NCBI RefSeq assembly: GCF_900116705.1
Contig: NZ_FPBP01000012.1
Coordinates: 1 to 64,000, forward strand
DNA from: Halomonas korlensis
Lineage (GTDB): Bacteria; Pseudomonadota; Gammaproteobacteria; Pseudomonadales; Halomonadaceae
Length of the DNA stretch: 64,000 nt
Direction of reading: 5' to 3'
Within the stretch, counting starts at the first letter, position 1. Each line of letters opens with the position of its first letter. Below the pieces are notes generated by a model. That model saw only the letters and a program-made list of their open reading frames with translations, had not been told where the DNA came from and made no database searches. A program made the translations under genes and the position numbers. This document shows positions 36,145 to 45,529 of the stretch, in pieces.

Positions 36145-38553
36145 TTAATGCGTGCTTATCATCGTGTGCGCGGCGGCTGGATCATCAGGTCGAGAATCCT
36201 CGCTAGGGGCCTCCGGCATTTTAGCCAGCGCCACTTCCAGAATATCATCTATCCAGCGGACAGGTCTGATGTCGAGGGCTTCCTTGATGTTATCGGGAAC
36301 CTCCTTGAGGTCACGCCGATTCTCCTCCGGCACCAGCACCGTCTTTATACCACCGCGCCTGGCCGCCAGCAATTTCTCCTTCAGGCCACCGATCGGCATT
36401 ACCTCGCCACGCAGGTTGACTTCTCCGGTCATGGCCACGTCGCAGCGTACAGCCCGACCGGAATAGGCCGACACCATCGCTGTCACCATGGCGACACCGG
36501 CACTGGGACCATCCTTGGGCGTTGCCCCCTCTGGCACGTGGATGTGCAAGTCTTCCTTCTCGAAGCGCTCAGGGTCGATACCCAGTGACACGGCGCGTGC
36601 ACGCACCACGGTATGGGCAGCGCTCACGGACTCCTTCATGACATCACCCAGCGAGCCCGTCTTGTTGATACGGCCCTTGCCAGGCGTAACTACCGACTCG
36701 ATGCTCAACAGCTCCCCACCAACGGAGGTCCAGGCCAGGCCAGTCACGCGCCCCACCTGGTCCTCCTGATCAGCGAGGCCGTAGCTGTAGCGGCGAACAC
36801 CTGCATACTGCTCGATATCGGTACCTGTCAACACTACCGGCGCCTGGGCCCCCTCCTTGGCTTCCTTGGCGAGCTGCTCGCGCAGCACCTTACGCGATAC
36901 CTTGGCAATCTGACGCTCGAGTTCACGCACCCCGGCCTCGCGGGTGAAATAGCGTATCAGCTCCAGTAATGCCTCATCCGTGAACCCCAGCTCCTCGTCC
37001 TTGAAGCCATTGGCCTTGAGCTGCTTGGGTACCAGATAGCGCTTGGCGATCGCGAGCTTCTCGTCCTCGGTGTAGCCGGGCAGACGGATCACTTCCATAC
37101 GATCGAGCAGCGGCCCAGGGATATTCATCGAATTGGCCGTACAGATGAACAGCGTCTCGGAGAGGTCGTAATCCAGTTCGAGATAGTGATCGCTGAAAGT
37201 ATTGTTCTGCTCCGGATCCAGCACCTCGAGGAGCGCAGACGCCGGATCCCCGCGATGATCCATGCCGATCTTGTCGACTTCGTCAAGCAGGAACAGCGGA
37301 TTCTTGACGCCGGCCCGGGACATACGCTGGATCATCTTGCCCGGTAGCGAGCCGATATAGGTGCGTCGATGCCCCCGAATCTCGGACTCGTCGCGCACGC
37401 CACCCAGCGCCAGACGCACATACTTGCGATTAGTGGCGCGGGCGATGGACTGCCCCAGCGAGGTCTTGCCCACCCCGGGAGGGCCCACCAGGCAGAGCAC
37501 CGGCCCCTTGAGCGTCTTGACTCGCTTGTGAACGGCCAGATACTCGAGAATCCGCGCCTTGACCTCTTCGAGGCCATAGTGATCCTCGTCGAGCACTTTC
37601 TGAGCATGCACCAGGTCATGCTTCACCCGCGTGCGCTTCTTCCAGGGTACCGCCACCAGCCAATCGAGGTAGGAGCGCACCACCGTGGCTTCCGCAGATG
37701 ACGGTGACATCATCTTCAGCTTGTTGAGTTCCTGGGTCGCCTTCTCGGCCGCCTCCTTGGGCATTCCGGCGTCCTTGATGGCCCGCTCGTACTTCTCGGC
37801 CTCGTTGGGCACGTTCTCAAGCTCGCCCATCTCTTTCTGGATGGCCTTCATCTGCTCGTTGAGATAGTACTCGCGCTGAGACTTCTCCATCTGATCCTTG
37901 ACCCGAGAGCGGATACGCTTCTCGACCTGCAAGAGATCGATTTCGGACTCGATCAACGCCATGAGATGCTCGATGCGGTCACGCACGCGATCCATCTCCA
38001 GCAATTGCTGTTTGTCGTCGATCTTCAGCGACAGATGCGCGCAGATAGTATCGACCAGACGGCTGGGATCCTCGATACCCGAGAGCGAATTGAGCACCTC
38101 GTTGGGTACCTTTTTCGACATCTTCACATACTGCTCGAACTGGTTGAGCAAGACACGCACCAGCGCCTCCTGCTCCCGCTCGGTGAGCGGCTCGCTCTCG
38201 CGCAGCGTCACCTCGGCACGGGTATACCCTTGATCGACCACGAGGATCTCGCCGACATTGGCGCGCGAGACGCCTTCGATGAGCACCTTGACGGTACCGT
38301 CGGGCAGCTTGAGCAGTTGCATGATCTCGGCAACCGTCCCGATCGAAAAGAGATCGCCATGATCGGGGTCATCCTTGCTGGCTTCGCGCTGGGCCACCAG
38401 CAGGACGCGCTTGTCCGCCTCCATGGCCGCCTCGAGAGCCTGGATCGATTTCTCGCGGCCGACGAACAAGGGAATGACCATTTGCGGGTAGACAACCACA
38501 TCCCGCAACGGCAAAAGGGGCAGACTCAGGGTCTGTTCGGCGTGCTGCTGCAT
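36145..38553 (-). CDS. lon: ATP-dependent protease Lon
   Basis: 802 residues. It has the N-terminal substrate-binding LON domain (LPLLPLRDVVVYPQMVIPLF), AAA+ Walker A GPPGVGKTSLG, Walker B FLLDEVDKI, and the protease domain with catalytic Ser in PKDGPSAGVAM and Lys in GGLKEKLLAA. All residues for activity are intact. It degrades misfolded and regulatory proteins in the cytoplasm. A sigma-32-type promoter lies about 50-85 bp upstream of the ATG. Confidence 0.98.
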   Translation of the reverse strand: MQQHAEQTLSLPLLPLRDVVVYPQMVIPLFVGREKSIQALEAAMEADKRVLLVAQREASKDDPDHGDLFSIGTVAEIMQLLKLPDGTVKVLIEGVSRANVGEILVVDQGYTRAEVTLRESEPLTEREQEALVRVLLNQFEQYVKMSKKVPNEVLNSLSGIEDPSRLVDTICAHLSLKIDDKQQLLEMDRVRDRIEHLMALIESEIDLLQVEKRIRSRVKDQMEKSQREYYLNEQMKAIQKEMGELENVPNEAEKYERAIKDAGMPKEAAEKATQELNKLKMMSPSSAEATVVRSYLDWLVAVPWKKRTRVKHDLVHAQKVLDEDHYGLEEVKARILEYLAVHKRVKTLKGPVLCLVGPPGVGKTSLGQSIARATNRKYVRLALGGVRDESEIRGHRRTYIGSLPGKMIQRMSRAGVKNPLFLLDEVDKIGMDHRGDPASALLEVLDPEQNNTFSDHYLELDYDLSETLFICTANSMNIPGPLLDRMEVIRLPGYTEDEKLAIAKRYLVPKQLKANGFKDEELGFTDEALLELIRYFTREAGVRELERQIAKVSRKVLREQLAKEAKEGAQAPVVLTGTDIEQYAGVRRYSYGLADQEDQVGRVTGLAWTSVGGELLSIESVVTPGKGRINKTGSLGDVMKESVSAAHTVVRARAVSLGIDPERFEKEDLHIHVPEGATPKDGPSAGVAMVTAMVSAYSGRAVRCDVAMTGEVNLRGEVMPIGGLKEKLLAARRGGIKTVLVPEENRRDLKEVPDNIKEALDIRPVRWIDDILEVALAKMPEAPSEDSRPDDPAAAHTMISTH

Positions 38554-38608
38554 CGCAGACGTTCCTCAAAAACGAATCGGAAGAATACTGACTGACGTAT
38601 TACCAACG

Positions 38609-38637
38609 GAATGGGGGCGGCACTGCCATATTGCAAG
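38609..38637 (-). promoter_or_regulatory. Sigma-32 (heat-shock) promoter of lon
   Basis: On the minus strand CTTGCAA (-35) and CCCCATTC (-10) are separated by 14 bp, close to the RpoH consensus CTTGAAA / CCCCATNT. The predicted leader is about 50 nt. Confidence 0.75.
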
Positions 38638-38749
38638 GCAAGAGGCGGGAAGGCATAAAAACGCCTTGAGGTTATAAAAATGATGGGAGCGATCCCATTG
38701 CTGCACGCACCCTACTAGCACGCCATCACAATGAACCCGCTCCCAACAC

Positions 38750-38768
38750 GCGGAGAATCAGTCTCCGC
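38750..38768 (-). terminator. Hairpin just downstream of clpX
   Basis: GCGGAGA and TCTCCGC form a perfect 7-bp stem with a 5-base loop, 14 bp after the clpX stop. No T-run follows, so it may be an RNA-end protecting or weak terminating structure. Confidence 0.45.
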
Positions 38769-38782
38769 CTTTATCTCATATC

Positions 38783-40063
38783 TCAGCCGTCGGTACCGTC
38801 GACTCGCGCCTCTTCCTGCTGCGAGTAGATCATCAGCGGCTCACTCTCACCGGTGATGACTGACGCATCGATAACGACCTTGGACACTCCTTCAAGCGAG
38901 GGGATCTCGTACATGGTGTCGAGCAACACCGATTCGAGAATAGAGCGCAGACCACGGGCACCCGTCTTGCGCGCCATCGCCTTGTGTGCCACCGCGCGCA
39001 ACGCATCCTCGCGGAACTCCAGCTCCACATCTTCCATCTGGAAGAGCTTGGCGTACTGCTTGACCAGCGAGTTCTTGGGCTCGGTGAGGATCTCGATCAA
39101 TGCATCCTCGGTCAGTTCGGTCAAGGTGGCGATAACCGGCAGACGACCCACGAACTCGGGGATCAAGCCGAACTTGACCAGATCTTCAGGCTCGACGTTG
39201 GTCAGCAGGTCACCCACACCCTTGGCTTCGTCCTTGCTCTTGATCTCGGCATTGAACCCGATACCGCCCTTTTCAGTGCGCTCTCGAACCACCTTGTCCA
39301 GGCCAGCGAAGGCGCCGCCAACGATGAACAGGATATTGCCGGTATCGACCTGCAGAAACTCCTGCTGAGGATGCTTACGCCCACCTTGGGGCGGCACCGA
39401 GGCCGTGGTGCCCTCGATCAACTTGAGCAAGGCCTGCTGGACACCCTCGCCGGAGACATCACGGGTGATCGACGGGTTATCCGACTTGCGCGAGATCTTG
39501 TCAATCTCATCGATATAGACGATACCCCGCTGCGCTTTCTCGACATCGTAGTCGCATTTCTGCAGCAGCTTCTGAATGATGTTCTCGACGTCTTCACCGA
39601 CATAGCCGGCTTCGGTCAAGGTGGTCGCGTCAGCAATGGTAAATGGCACGTTGAGAAGGCGCGCCAGCGTCTCGGCCAGCAGGGTCTTGCCGCTGCCGGT
39701 GGGACCGATCAACAGGATGTTCGACTTGCCAAGTTCGACATCCTCGCCCTTCACCCCAGAACGAAGCCGCTTGTAGTGATTGTAGACCGCCACAGACAAC
39801 ACCATCTTGGCGCGGTCCTGGCCGATCACGTAATCATCGAGGGTGTGACGAATCTCGCGGGGAGCCGGCAGACGCTCTTCATCGCTCTCGGCATCGGCAT
39901 CGAGAACTTCCTCGCGAATGATGTCGTTACACAGATCGACACATTCATCGCAGATATAGACGGACGGGCCGGCAATCAGCTTGCGCACTTCGTTCTGGTT
40001 CTTGCCGCAGAACGAGCAGTAAAGCAGTTTGCTACCTTCGTCCTTGCCTTTGCCGTCGGCCAT
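38783..40063 (-). CDS. clpX: ClpX, ATPase of the ClpXP protease
   Basis: 426 residues. The N-terminal zinc-binding domain has [18 protein letters not shown] and CDECVDLC. The AAA+ part has Walker [16 protein letters not shown], Walker [11 protein letters not shown], and a pore loop within GYVGEDVEN. The IGF-type loop that docks on ClpP appears to be present as [14 protein letters not shown]. It unfolds tagged proteins and feeds them to ClpP. It follows clpP by 125 bp, with a hairpin between them. Confidence 0.98.
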   Translation of the reverse strand: MADGKGKDEGSKLLYCSFCGKNQNEVRKLIAGPSVYICDECVDLCNDIIREEVLDADAESDEERLPAPREIRHTLDDYVIGQDRAKMVLSVAVYNHYKRLRSGVKGEDVELGKSNILLIGPTGSGKTLLAETLARLLNVPFTIADATTLTEAGYVGEDVENIIQKLLQKCDYDVEKAQRGIVYIDEIDKISRKSDNPSITRDVSGEGVQQALLKLIEGTTASVPPQGGRKHPQQEFLQVDTGNILFIVGGAFAGLDKVVRERTEKGGIGFNAEIKSKDEAKGVGDLLTNVEPEDLVKFGLIPEFVGRLPVIATLTELTEDALIEILTEPKNSLVKQYAKLFQMEDVELEFREDALRAVAHKAMARKTGARGLRSILESVLLDTMYEIPSLEGVSKVVIDASVITGESEPLMIYSQQEEARVDGTDG

Positions 40064-40124
40064 TCGCGTACCTCTTTAACAAAGACGATCCTGACAGTCA
40101 CCGCCTGGATCGTCGGATTCGTCA

Positions 40125-40142
40125 CGGCGGCGCATGCCGCCG
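40125..40142 (-). other. Hairpin between clpP and clpX
   Basis: CGGCGGC and GCCGCCG form a perfect 7-bp GC stem around a 4-base loop. No T-run follows on the minus strand. It could tune clpX expression relative to clpP. Confidence 0.5.
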
Positions 40143-40188
40143 GGAAACTATCTGCGCCTGAACGGCGTCACTAATACGAATTACGCTA

Positions 40189-40809
40189 TCAGGATGTGGG
40201 GCGCTTATCCAGCACCGCATCGATCAGGCCATACTCGGCGGCCTGCTTGCCGTCCATGAAGTTATCACGGTCGGTATCCCGAGCGATCGTCTCGATATCC
40301 TGGCCCGTATGATGCGCGAGGATACGGTTGAGCTTGTCACGAATGCCCAGGATCTCGCGAGTGTGGATCTCGATATCCGAGGCCTGCCCCTGATACCCAC
40401 CCAGCGGCTGGTGAATCATCATGCGGGAGTTGGGCAGACAGAAGCGCTTGCCTGCGGCCCCCCCTGCCAATAGGAAAGCTCCCATGCTCGCAGCCTGGCC
40501 GATGCAGACGGTCGACACGTCGGGCTTGACGAACTGCATCGTATCGTAGATCGACATGCCGGCCGTCACGCCGCCGCCCGGCGAGTTGATGTAAAGATGA
40601 ATGTCCTTGTCCGGATTCTCGGATTCAAGGAACAGCAGCTGCGCGACCACCAGATTGGCCGTGTAGTCTTCCACCGGACCCACCAGGAAGATCACACGCT
40701 CCTTGAGCAGGCGAGAATAGATGTCGTAAGACCTTTCGCCTCTCGCGCTCTGCTCGACCACCATCGGCACCAGGCCGCCGGCGTTGCGAATATCGAACTC
40801 GTTACTCAT
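40189..40809 (-). CDS. clpP: ClpP protease subunit
   Basis: 206 residues from the ATG of [20 protein letters not shown], the start that matches family length; AAGGAC lies upstream. The catalytic triad is visible: Ser in [11 protein letters not shown], His in [10 protein letters not shown], and Asp in the RDTDRDNFM region. ClpP forms the 14-subunit chamber used by ClpX. It follows tig by 84 bp. Confidence 0.98.
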   Translation of the reverse strand: MSNEFDIRNAGGLVPMVVEQSARGERSYDIYSRLLKERVIFLVGPVEDYTANLVVAQLLFLESENPDKDIHLYINSPGGGVTAGMSIYDTMQFVKPDVSTVCIGQAASMGAFLLAGGAAGKRFCLPNSRMMIHQPLGGYQGQASDIEIHTREILGIRDKLNRILAHHTGQDIETIARDTDRDNFMDGKQAAEYGLIDAVLDKRPTS

Positions 40810-40893
40810 TTGCGTGAAGTCCTTGCATCCGATGAAGGAAAAAGTTTTTGAGGGCAGCACCCCGCGCCTGAAGTGCACGAGGCGTCGCAGCCA

Positions 40894-42273
40894 TCAGGCC
40901 TTGGCCTGGTCACTGCCTTCTTCGCTTTGCTCTTCAGCGTCATCCTCGGCGTCATCGCCGACTTCAGCTTGCTGCTGTGCTGCCGCCAGGGCCTCCTGGT
41001 AACTCATTTCCACATCCTTGACAGAGGCCTGCTCCAGCAGGATATCGACAGCCTTCTCCTCGAGGATGGCGGACTTGACCTGGGTCTTCATCTGCTCGTT
41101 ACCCATGTAGTACTCGACGACCTGTTCGGGCTCCTGGTACTGCTGGGCGAGCTCTTCGACCTTGGCCTTGATCTCGTCATCGCTGGCGTCGACGTCATGG
41201 GTCTTGATCACTTCGGCAAGCAACAGGCCCACCTGAACACGGCCCTTGGCCTGCTCGGCAAATAGCTCATTAGGCAACTGGCTGACATCGAAGTCCTCGC
41301 CGAGACCGAACTGCTGAGCGGCCTGACGCTTGAGCCCGTCGGTTTCCTGCTGAACGAGATTCTGCGGTACCGGAATCTCGTTGGCCTTCTTGAGCGCCTC
41401 GAGCACCTGCTGCTTGACGCGATTATCAACGGCCTGGCTGGCCTCGCGCGTCATGTTCTGCTTGACTTCTTTGCGGAACCTGTCGAGATCGCCATCCTCG
41501 ACGCCGAAGCGTTTGACGAATTCGGCATCGACTTCGGGTAGCGCCTGACCGCTGACCGTGTGAACCTTGACCTGAAAAGTCGCTTCCTGGCCTGCCAGAT
41601 TCTCGGCCTGATAATCTTCCGGAAAAGTCACCTTGAGTGTCTTCTCTTCCCCGGCCTTGGCACCGATGAGCTGCTCCTCGAAGCCAGGAATGAAATTGCC
41701 TGACCCTATCACCAATTGGTGACCTTCGGCGCTACCGCCCTCGAATGGCTCGTCGCCCAGAAAGCCCTGAAAGTCGATCGTTACCTGATCGCCATCCTCG
41801 GCAGCCCGCTCGACCGCTTCCCAGGAGGCGTTCTGCTTGCGCAGCGTCTCGATCATCTCGTCGACATCCGCCTCGGTGACCTCGACCACCGGACGCTCGA
41901 CCTCGGTGCCCGCGATGGAGGCAAGCTCGATTTCCGGATAGATCTCAAGCGTCGCGGTGAACTCGAGATCCTTGCCCGCCTCATTGACGGTAGCTTCGAT
42001 ATTCGGGTAGCCGGCCGGATTGAGATTCTCGTCGCTGATCGCGCGCACGTAGCGCTCACGCATCACTTCGCCCACCACTTCGTTGCGCACGTCACTACCG
42101 TAGCGCTGACGAATGACCGACATCGGCACCTTGCCCTTGCGGAACCCGTCCATTCGCACGTTCTTGGCGGCATCCTTGAGACGGGCAGCGACGGCCTCAT
42201 CGATCTCGTTGGCCGGCACCTGCACGGTGATGCGGCGCTCGATCTGGGAGGTCGTATCGACGGAAACTTGCAT
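40894..42273 (-). CDS. tig: Trigger factor
   Basis: 459 residues. It has the ribosome-binding signature region GFRKGKVPMSVIRQRYG, a central FKBP-type isomerase domain (DGDQVTIDFQGFLGDEPFEG, then GSGNFIPGFEEQLIGAKAGE) and a helical C-terminal arm ending in an acidic tail (GDDAEDDAEEQSEEG). It binds nascent chains at the ribosome exit. The 309 bp between tig and the nearest tRNA hold a sigma-32-type promoter and a small hairpin (42357-42371) but no gene. Confidence 0.97.
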   Translation of the reverse strand: MQVSVDTTSQIERRITVQVPANEIDEAVAARLKDAAKNVRMDGFRKGKVPMSVIRQRYGSDVRNEVVGEVMRERYVRAISDENLNPAGYPNIEATVNEAGKDLEFTATLEIYPEIELASIAGTEVERPVVEVTEADVDEMIETLRKQNASWEAVERAAEDGDQVTIDFQGFLGDEPFEGGSAEGHQLVIGSGNFIPGFEEQLIGAKAGEEKTLKVTFPEDYQAENLAGQEATFQVKVHTVSGQALPEVDAEFVKRFGVEDGDLDRFRKEVKQNMTREASQAVDNRVKQQVLEALKKANEIPVPQNLVQQETDGLKRQAAQQFGLGEDFDVSQLPNELFAEQAKGRVQVGLLLAEVIKTHDVDASDDEIKAKVEELAQQYQEPEQVVEYYMGNEQMKTQVKSAILEEKAVDILLEQASVKDVEMSYQEALAAAQQQAEVGDDAEDDAEEQSEEGSDQAKA

Positions 42274-42375
42274 GAAATGTCCTCTACCGACTGGGGCGTT
42301 CTGTTGGGTGCGTGAAAAACGTCAAAGGAGCGATTCTATGAATCCCTCCTGGCACTGGCAAGCGCCTTGCCGGTG

Positions 42376-42403
42376 AAATGGGGGCGCAAGGCAGTAATAC
42401 AAG
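42376..42403 (-). promoter_or_regulatory. Sigma-32-type promoter of tig
   Basis: On the minus strand CTTGTAT (-35) and CCCCATTT (-10, an exact match to CCCCATNT) are separated by 13 bp. The predicted leader is about 95 nt and contains the GGCAAG/CTTGCC hairpin at 42357-42371. Confidence 0.65.
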
Positions 42404-42582
42404 GCGCCGAGGCGCAAAAATATGCCGTAAAGCTGTGATTCAATCAGGGCAAAGGTTGGCTTCGACCAAAACGACATGGCAAACAACAAGGCAACGGCGC
42501 TCCTTCGATTGTCGAGGGGCACGTTCGTTCATTACAACGGGGAGCAAAAAACAAGAGGGAGATCACGAAAAGACCAGGCAAA

Positions 42583-42658
42583 TGGGGTGGATGATGGGGA
42601 TCGAACCCACGACCACCGGAGCCACAATCCGGGGCTCTACCACTGAGCTACATCCACC
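42583..42658 (-). tRNA. tRNA-His (anticodon GTG), copy 2
   Basis: 76 nt with encoded CCA. The anticodon stem CCGGA/TCCGG encloses the loop TTGTGGC. The extra 5' G (G-1) opposite the C73 discriminator, unique to tRNA-His, is encoded. The T-arm has GTTCGATCC. It is identical to the copy at 42690. Confidence 0.97.
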
Positions 42659-42689
42659 ACTGCCTTGACGGGTAATGCGGGTATCGAAA

Positions 42690-42765
42690 TGGGGTGGATG
42701 ATGGGGATCGAACCCACGACCACCGGAGCCACAATCCGGGGCTCTACCACTGAGCTACATCCACC
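42690..42765 (-). tRNA. tRNA-His (anticodon GTG), copy 1
   Basis: 76 nt, identical in sequence to the copy 107 bp downstream, with the same encoded CCA, G-1 and GTG anticodon. The immediate 3' flank (minus strand ATTT) is shared too, so this is a recent tandem duplication. Confidence 0.97.
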
Positions 42766-42830
42766 ATCGTCGATACGGGACTTGATACTGACTCGACCGC
42801 TGCAAATCCTTACACCACTTGACGCCTCGC

Positions 42831-42907
42831 TGGCGCGCCCAGCAGGACTCGAACCTGCAACCTACGGCTTAGAAGGCCGTTGCTCTATCCGGTTGAGCTA
42901 TGAGCGC
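42831..42907 (-). tRNA. tRNA-Arg (anticodon TCT)
   Basis: 77 nt with encoded CCA. The anticodon stem ACGGC/GCCGT encloses CTTCTAA, giving anticodon TCT. The acceptor stem GCGCTCA partly mismatches TGGGCGC through G-U pairs, and the T-loop GTTCGAGTC is normal. It reads AGA/AGG codons. Confidence 0.96.
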
Positions 42908-42974
42908 ATGTTACTTTCCAAGGCACTCTACCACAACTATCGATTGAGCATTTCTCTTTACAATCAATATATTG

Positions 42975-43051
42975 TGGTCGGGGTGGAGGGATTCGAACCC
43001 CCGACATCCTGCTCCCAAAGCAGGCGCGCTACCAGGCTGCGCTACACCCCG
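42975..43051 (-). tRNA. tRNA-Pro (anticodon TGG)
   Basis: 77 nt with encoded CCA. Acceptor CGGGGTG pairs with CACCCCG. The anticodon stem CTGCT/AGCAG encloses TTTGGGA, giving anticodon TGG. It is the first gene of the Pro-Arg-His-His cluster in the direction of transcription. Confidence 0.97.
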
Positions 43052-43267
43052 CCGGTCGTCAAACGGCCCAGACGCGCCGCAGGGGCCTCGTCGAGCGTTG
43101 CGTATTCTACTCATCTTTAGCGGTGGGTCAAGCCAGACGCCGTCATTAACATAGGACGGCGCTTTGCCTGAACGGTCCGACATGCGAAAATCAGCGACCT
43201 TTCCAGCCTGGGGAGGCCGTTTCGCCGGCCCCCACTTCGATCACCATAGACCACCAGGGGACGCCAG

Positions 43268-44146
43268 ATGACCGCCCAATTGATCGATGGCAAGGCCATT
43301 GCCGCTCGAGTTCGCCAGCAAGTCGGCCTTCAGGTCCGCGATCGACGGGCAGCCGGCGCACGGGTGCCGGGCCTGGCGGTGATACTCGTCGGTGAGGACG
43401 CCGCCTCGGCGGTCTACGTACGCAACAAGCATCGTGCTTGCGAAGAGGCCGGCATCAAATCCTTGAAGTACCAGCTCCCCGTGGCCACTTCCCAGGCGGA
43501 GCTGGAGGCGCTGGTCGACGAACTCAACGATGATGCCCGCATCGACGGCATCCTGGTCCAGTTGCCGTTGCCTGCGCATCTCGATTCACGCCCGATCCTC
43601 GAGCGCATCCTGCCCCACAAGGACGTGGACGGCTTCCACCCCTACAATCTCGGCCGCCTGGCTCAGCGCCTGCCCATGCTTCGCCCCTGCACGCCCAAGG
43701 GGGTGATGACCTTGCTGGAGGAAAGTGGACTGGATGTCCGCGGGCTCGACGCCACCGTCGTCGGCGCCTCCAACATCGTCGGCCGCCCCATGGCCCTGGA
43801 GCTGATGCTGGCGGGTTGCACCACCACCGTCTGCCACCGCTTCACCCGTAATCTCGAATCGCACGTCAGGCGCGCCGAGCTTCTCGTCGTGGCGGTTGGC
43901 AAGCCGGGGCTGGTCAAGGGGGAATGGGTTCGCGATGGTGCCATCGTCATCGATGTCGGCATCAACCGCGAGGATGATGGCCGGCTGATCGGTGACATCG
44001 AGTTTGCACCGGCAGTAGAACGCGCCAGCTGGATTACCCCGGTGCCGGGCGGAGTTGGTCCGATGACCGTCGCCTCGTTGCTGGAAAACACCTTGATCGC
44101 CGCAGAGCGCCACGATGCCATGGCCTCGGGCATACAACCCGTCTGA
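43268..44146 (+). CDS. folD: Methylene-THF dehydrogenase / methenyl-THF cyclohydrolase
   Basis: 292 residues. It has the catalytic Lys-containing [17 protein letters not shown], the folate motif [25 protein letters not shown], and the closing [15 protein letters not shown]. The bifunctional enzyme interconverts one-carbon folates with NADP. GGGGA precedes the ATG. The gene is divergent from the tRNA cluster. Confidence 0.97.
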   Translation: MTAQLIDGKAIAARVRQQVGLQVRDRRAAGARVPGLAVILVGEDAASAVYVRNKHRACEEAGIKSLKYQLPVATSQAELEALVDELNDDARIDGILVQLPLPAHLDSRPILERILPHKDVDGFHPYNLGRLAQRLPMLRPCTPKGVMTLLEESGLDVRGLDATVVGASNIVGRPMALELMLAGCTTTVCHRFTRNLESHVRRAELLVVAVGKPGLVKGEWVRDGAIVIDVGINREDDGRLIGDIEFAPAVERASWITPVPGGVGPMTVASLLENTLIAAERHDAMASGIQPV

Positions 44147-44158
44147 TGATGCTCGGCG

Positions 44159-44206
44159 CTTGCCATCGCGCTGGGCTTACCATTGCACCAGACTTGCCAT
44201 CGCGCT
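44159..44206. repeat. Three evenly spaced 14-bp repeats upstream of luxS
   Basis: CTTGCCATCGCGCT at 44159 and 44193 are identical; a diverged copy CTTACCATTGCACC sits at 44176. Start-to-start spacing is exactly 17 bp. A possible -10 box TAGAAT lies at 44224, so the repeats would sit in the promoter of luxS. Confidence 0.7.
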
Positions 44207-44264
44207 TGAATCGGCTTCCCGCTAGAATAGGCGCTTGATTTCATTACCGGACAAGAGGTCATTG

Positions 44265-44729
44265 ATGAGCGAAAAGATGAACGTGGAGAGCTTCAACCTG
44301 GATCACACCAAGGTGAAGGCACCCTATATCCGCCTCGCCGACATCAAGGCCGGCGAGAACGGCGATTGTATTCACAAGTACGACATGCGCATCTGCCAGC
44401 CCAACCAGGCCCACATGGAGATGCCCGCACTGCACTCCCTGGAACACCTGATGGCCGAGCTATCGCGCAATCATTCCGACAAGGTGGTCGACATCAGCCC
44501 AATGGGCTGCCAGACGGGCTTCTATGTCGCGATGATCAACCACGACGACTACGACGATGTACTGCGCCTCTTGCAGCAGACCCTCGAGGACGTACTTGTC
44601 GCCGAGGAAGTCCCTGCCTGCAACGAGATGCAGTGTGGCTGGGCGGCTAGCCACAGCCTCGAAGGCGCCAAGGAGATCGCCCGCGGTTTTCTGGCCAAGC
44701 GCGATGAATGGACACAGGTCTTTGCCTGA
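44265..44729 (+). CDS. luxS: S-ribosylhomocysteine lyase
   Basis: 154 residues from the ATG of [10 protein letters not shown]; an upstream in-frame ATG would add ten residues, but GAGG at 44256 supports the inner start. LuxS hallmarks are complete: [14 protein letters not shown], the zinc ligands in [15 protein letters not shown] with the catalytic Cys, and the third ligand Cys in NEMQCGWA. It splits S-ribosylhomocysteine into homocysteine and the AI-2 precursor. mtnN, which makes its substrate, follows 33 bp later. Confidence 0.97.
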   Translation: MSEKMNVESFNLDHTKVKAPYIRLADIKAGENGDCIHKYDMRICQPNQAHMEMPALHSLEHLMAELSRNHSDKVVDISPMGCQTGFYVAMINHDDYDDVLRLLQQTLEDVLVAEEVPACNEMQCGWAASHSLEGAKEIARGFLAKRDEWTQVFA

Positions 44730-44762
44730 TCCACTCACGACCGTGCGGAGCACACTGAATCC

Positions 44763-45500
44763 ATGAAACGAATTGGCATCATCGGCGCCATGGCCCAGGA
44801 AGTGGATCGCCTGGCCGCCATGCTGGAAGATCGCCGGACGACGACGCATGTCGGTTCGACCTTTCATATCGGCCGCCTGCATGACATCGACGTGGTGATC
44901 CTTCAATCGGGCATCGGCAAGGTCAACGCCGCAGTGGGCACCACGCTGTTGCTGGACATGTATCGACCCCAGGTCGTGATCAACACCGGGTCTGCCGGTG
45001 GCTTCGGCCAAGGGCTGGCCATCGGTGATGTCGTGGTGTCGACAGAGGTTCGCCACCACGACGTCGACGCCGTGGTGTTCGGCTACGAGCACGGCCAGGT
45101 ACCTGACATGCCGGCCGCCTATCGACCCGACCGCAGGCTGATCACGATCGCGCGGGAATGCGTCGAGTCACTCGGGGAAGTCAAGGTCGTCGAAGGGCTG
45201 ATCGCCACCGGTGACGTCTTCATGGCCTGCCCCGAACTGGTCGCCAAGACACGCTCGCGCTTTCCCACCATGCTGGCCGCCGAGATGGAAGCCGCGGCGA
45301 TCGCCCAGACATGCCATCTCTATCACTGCCCCTTCGTGGTCATTCGCTCGCTGTCGGATATCGCCGGCGGGGTCGACAACCATCTCTCGTTCGCGCAGTT
45401 TCTCGAGAAGGCGGCTGACCACTCGGCGCGCATGGTCGTGGCCATGGTCGAACGCCTGGCCCTGGAAGATGCCCTCTGTGCCGACCCCATGCCCAGCTAG
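44763..45500 (+). CDS. mtnN: 5'-methylthioadenosine / S-adenosylhomocysteine nucleosidase
   Basis: 245 residues, close to the usual 230. It starts KRIGIIGAMAQEVDRLAAML, the family N-terminus with the catalytic Glu. The purine-binding region LAAEMEAAAIAQTCH and the catalytic Asp in RSLSDIAGG are present. It strips adenine from SAH, producing S-ribosylhomocysteine for LuxS. The luxS-mtnN pair is likely one operon; it is convergent with pyrC. Confidence 0.95.
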   Translation: MKRIGIIGAMAQEVDRLAAMLEDRRTTTHVGSTFHIGRLHDIDVVILQSGIGKVNAAVGTTLLLDMYRPQVVINTGSAGGFGQGLAIGDVVVSTEVRHHDVDAVVFGYEHGQVPDMPAAYRPDRRLITIARECVESLGEVKVVEGLIATGDVFMACPELVAKTRSRFPTMLAAEMEAAAIAQTCHLYHCPFVVIRSLSDIAGGVDNHLSFAQFLEKAADHSARMVVAMVERLALEDALCADPMPS

Positions 45501-45529
45501 CCAGTTGCGTCACTAACTGCTGGGGCAGA

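Noticed and set aside
42583..42765. The two tRNA-His copies as a CRISPR-like repeat
   Set aside because: Each unit folds as a complete tRNA-His with CCA; there are no further repeat units and no cas genes.
44147..44264. SAH or SAM riboswitch before luxS
   Set aside because: No conserved riboswitch core was found; the region is explained better by three spaced repeats and a promoter.
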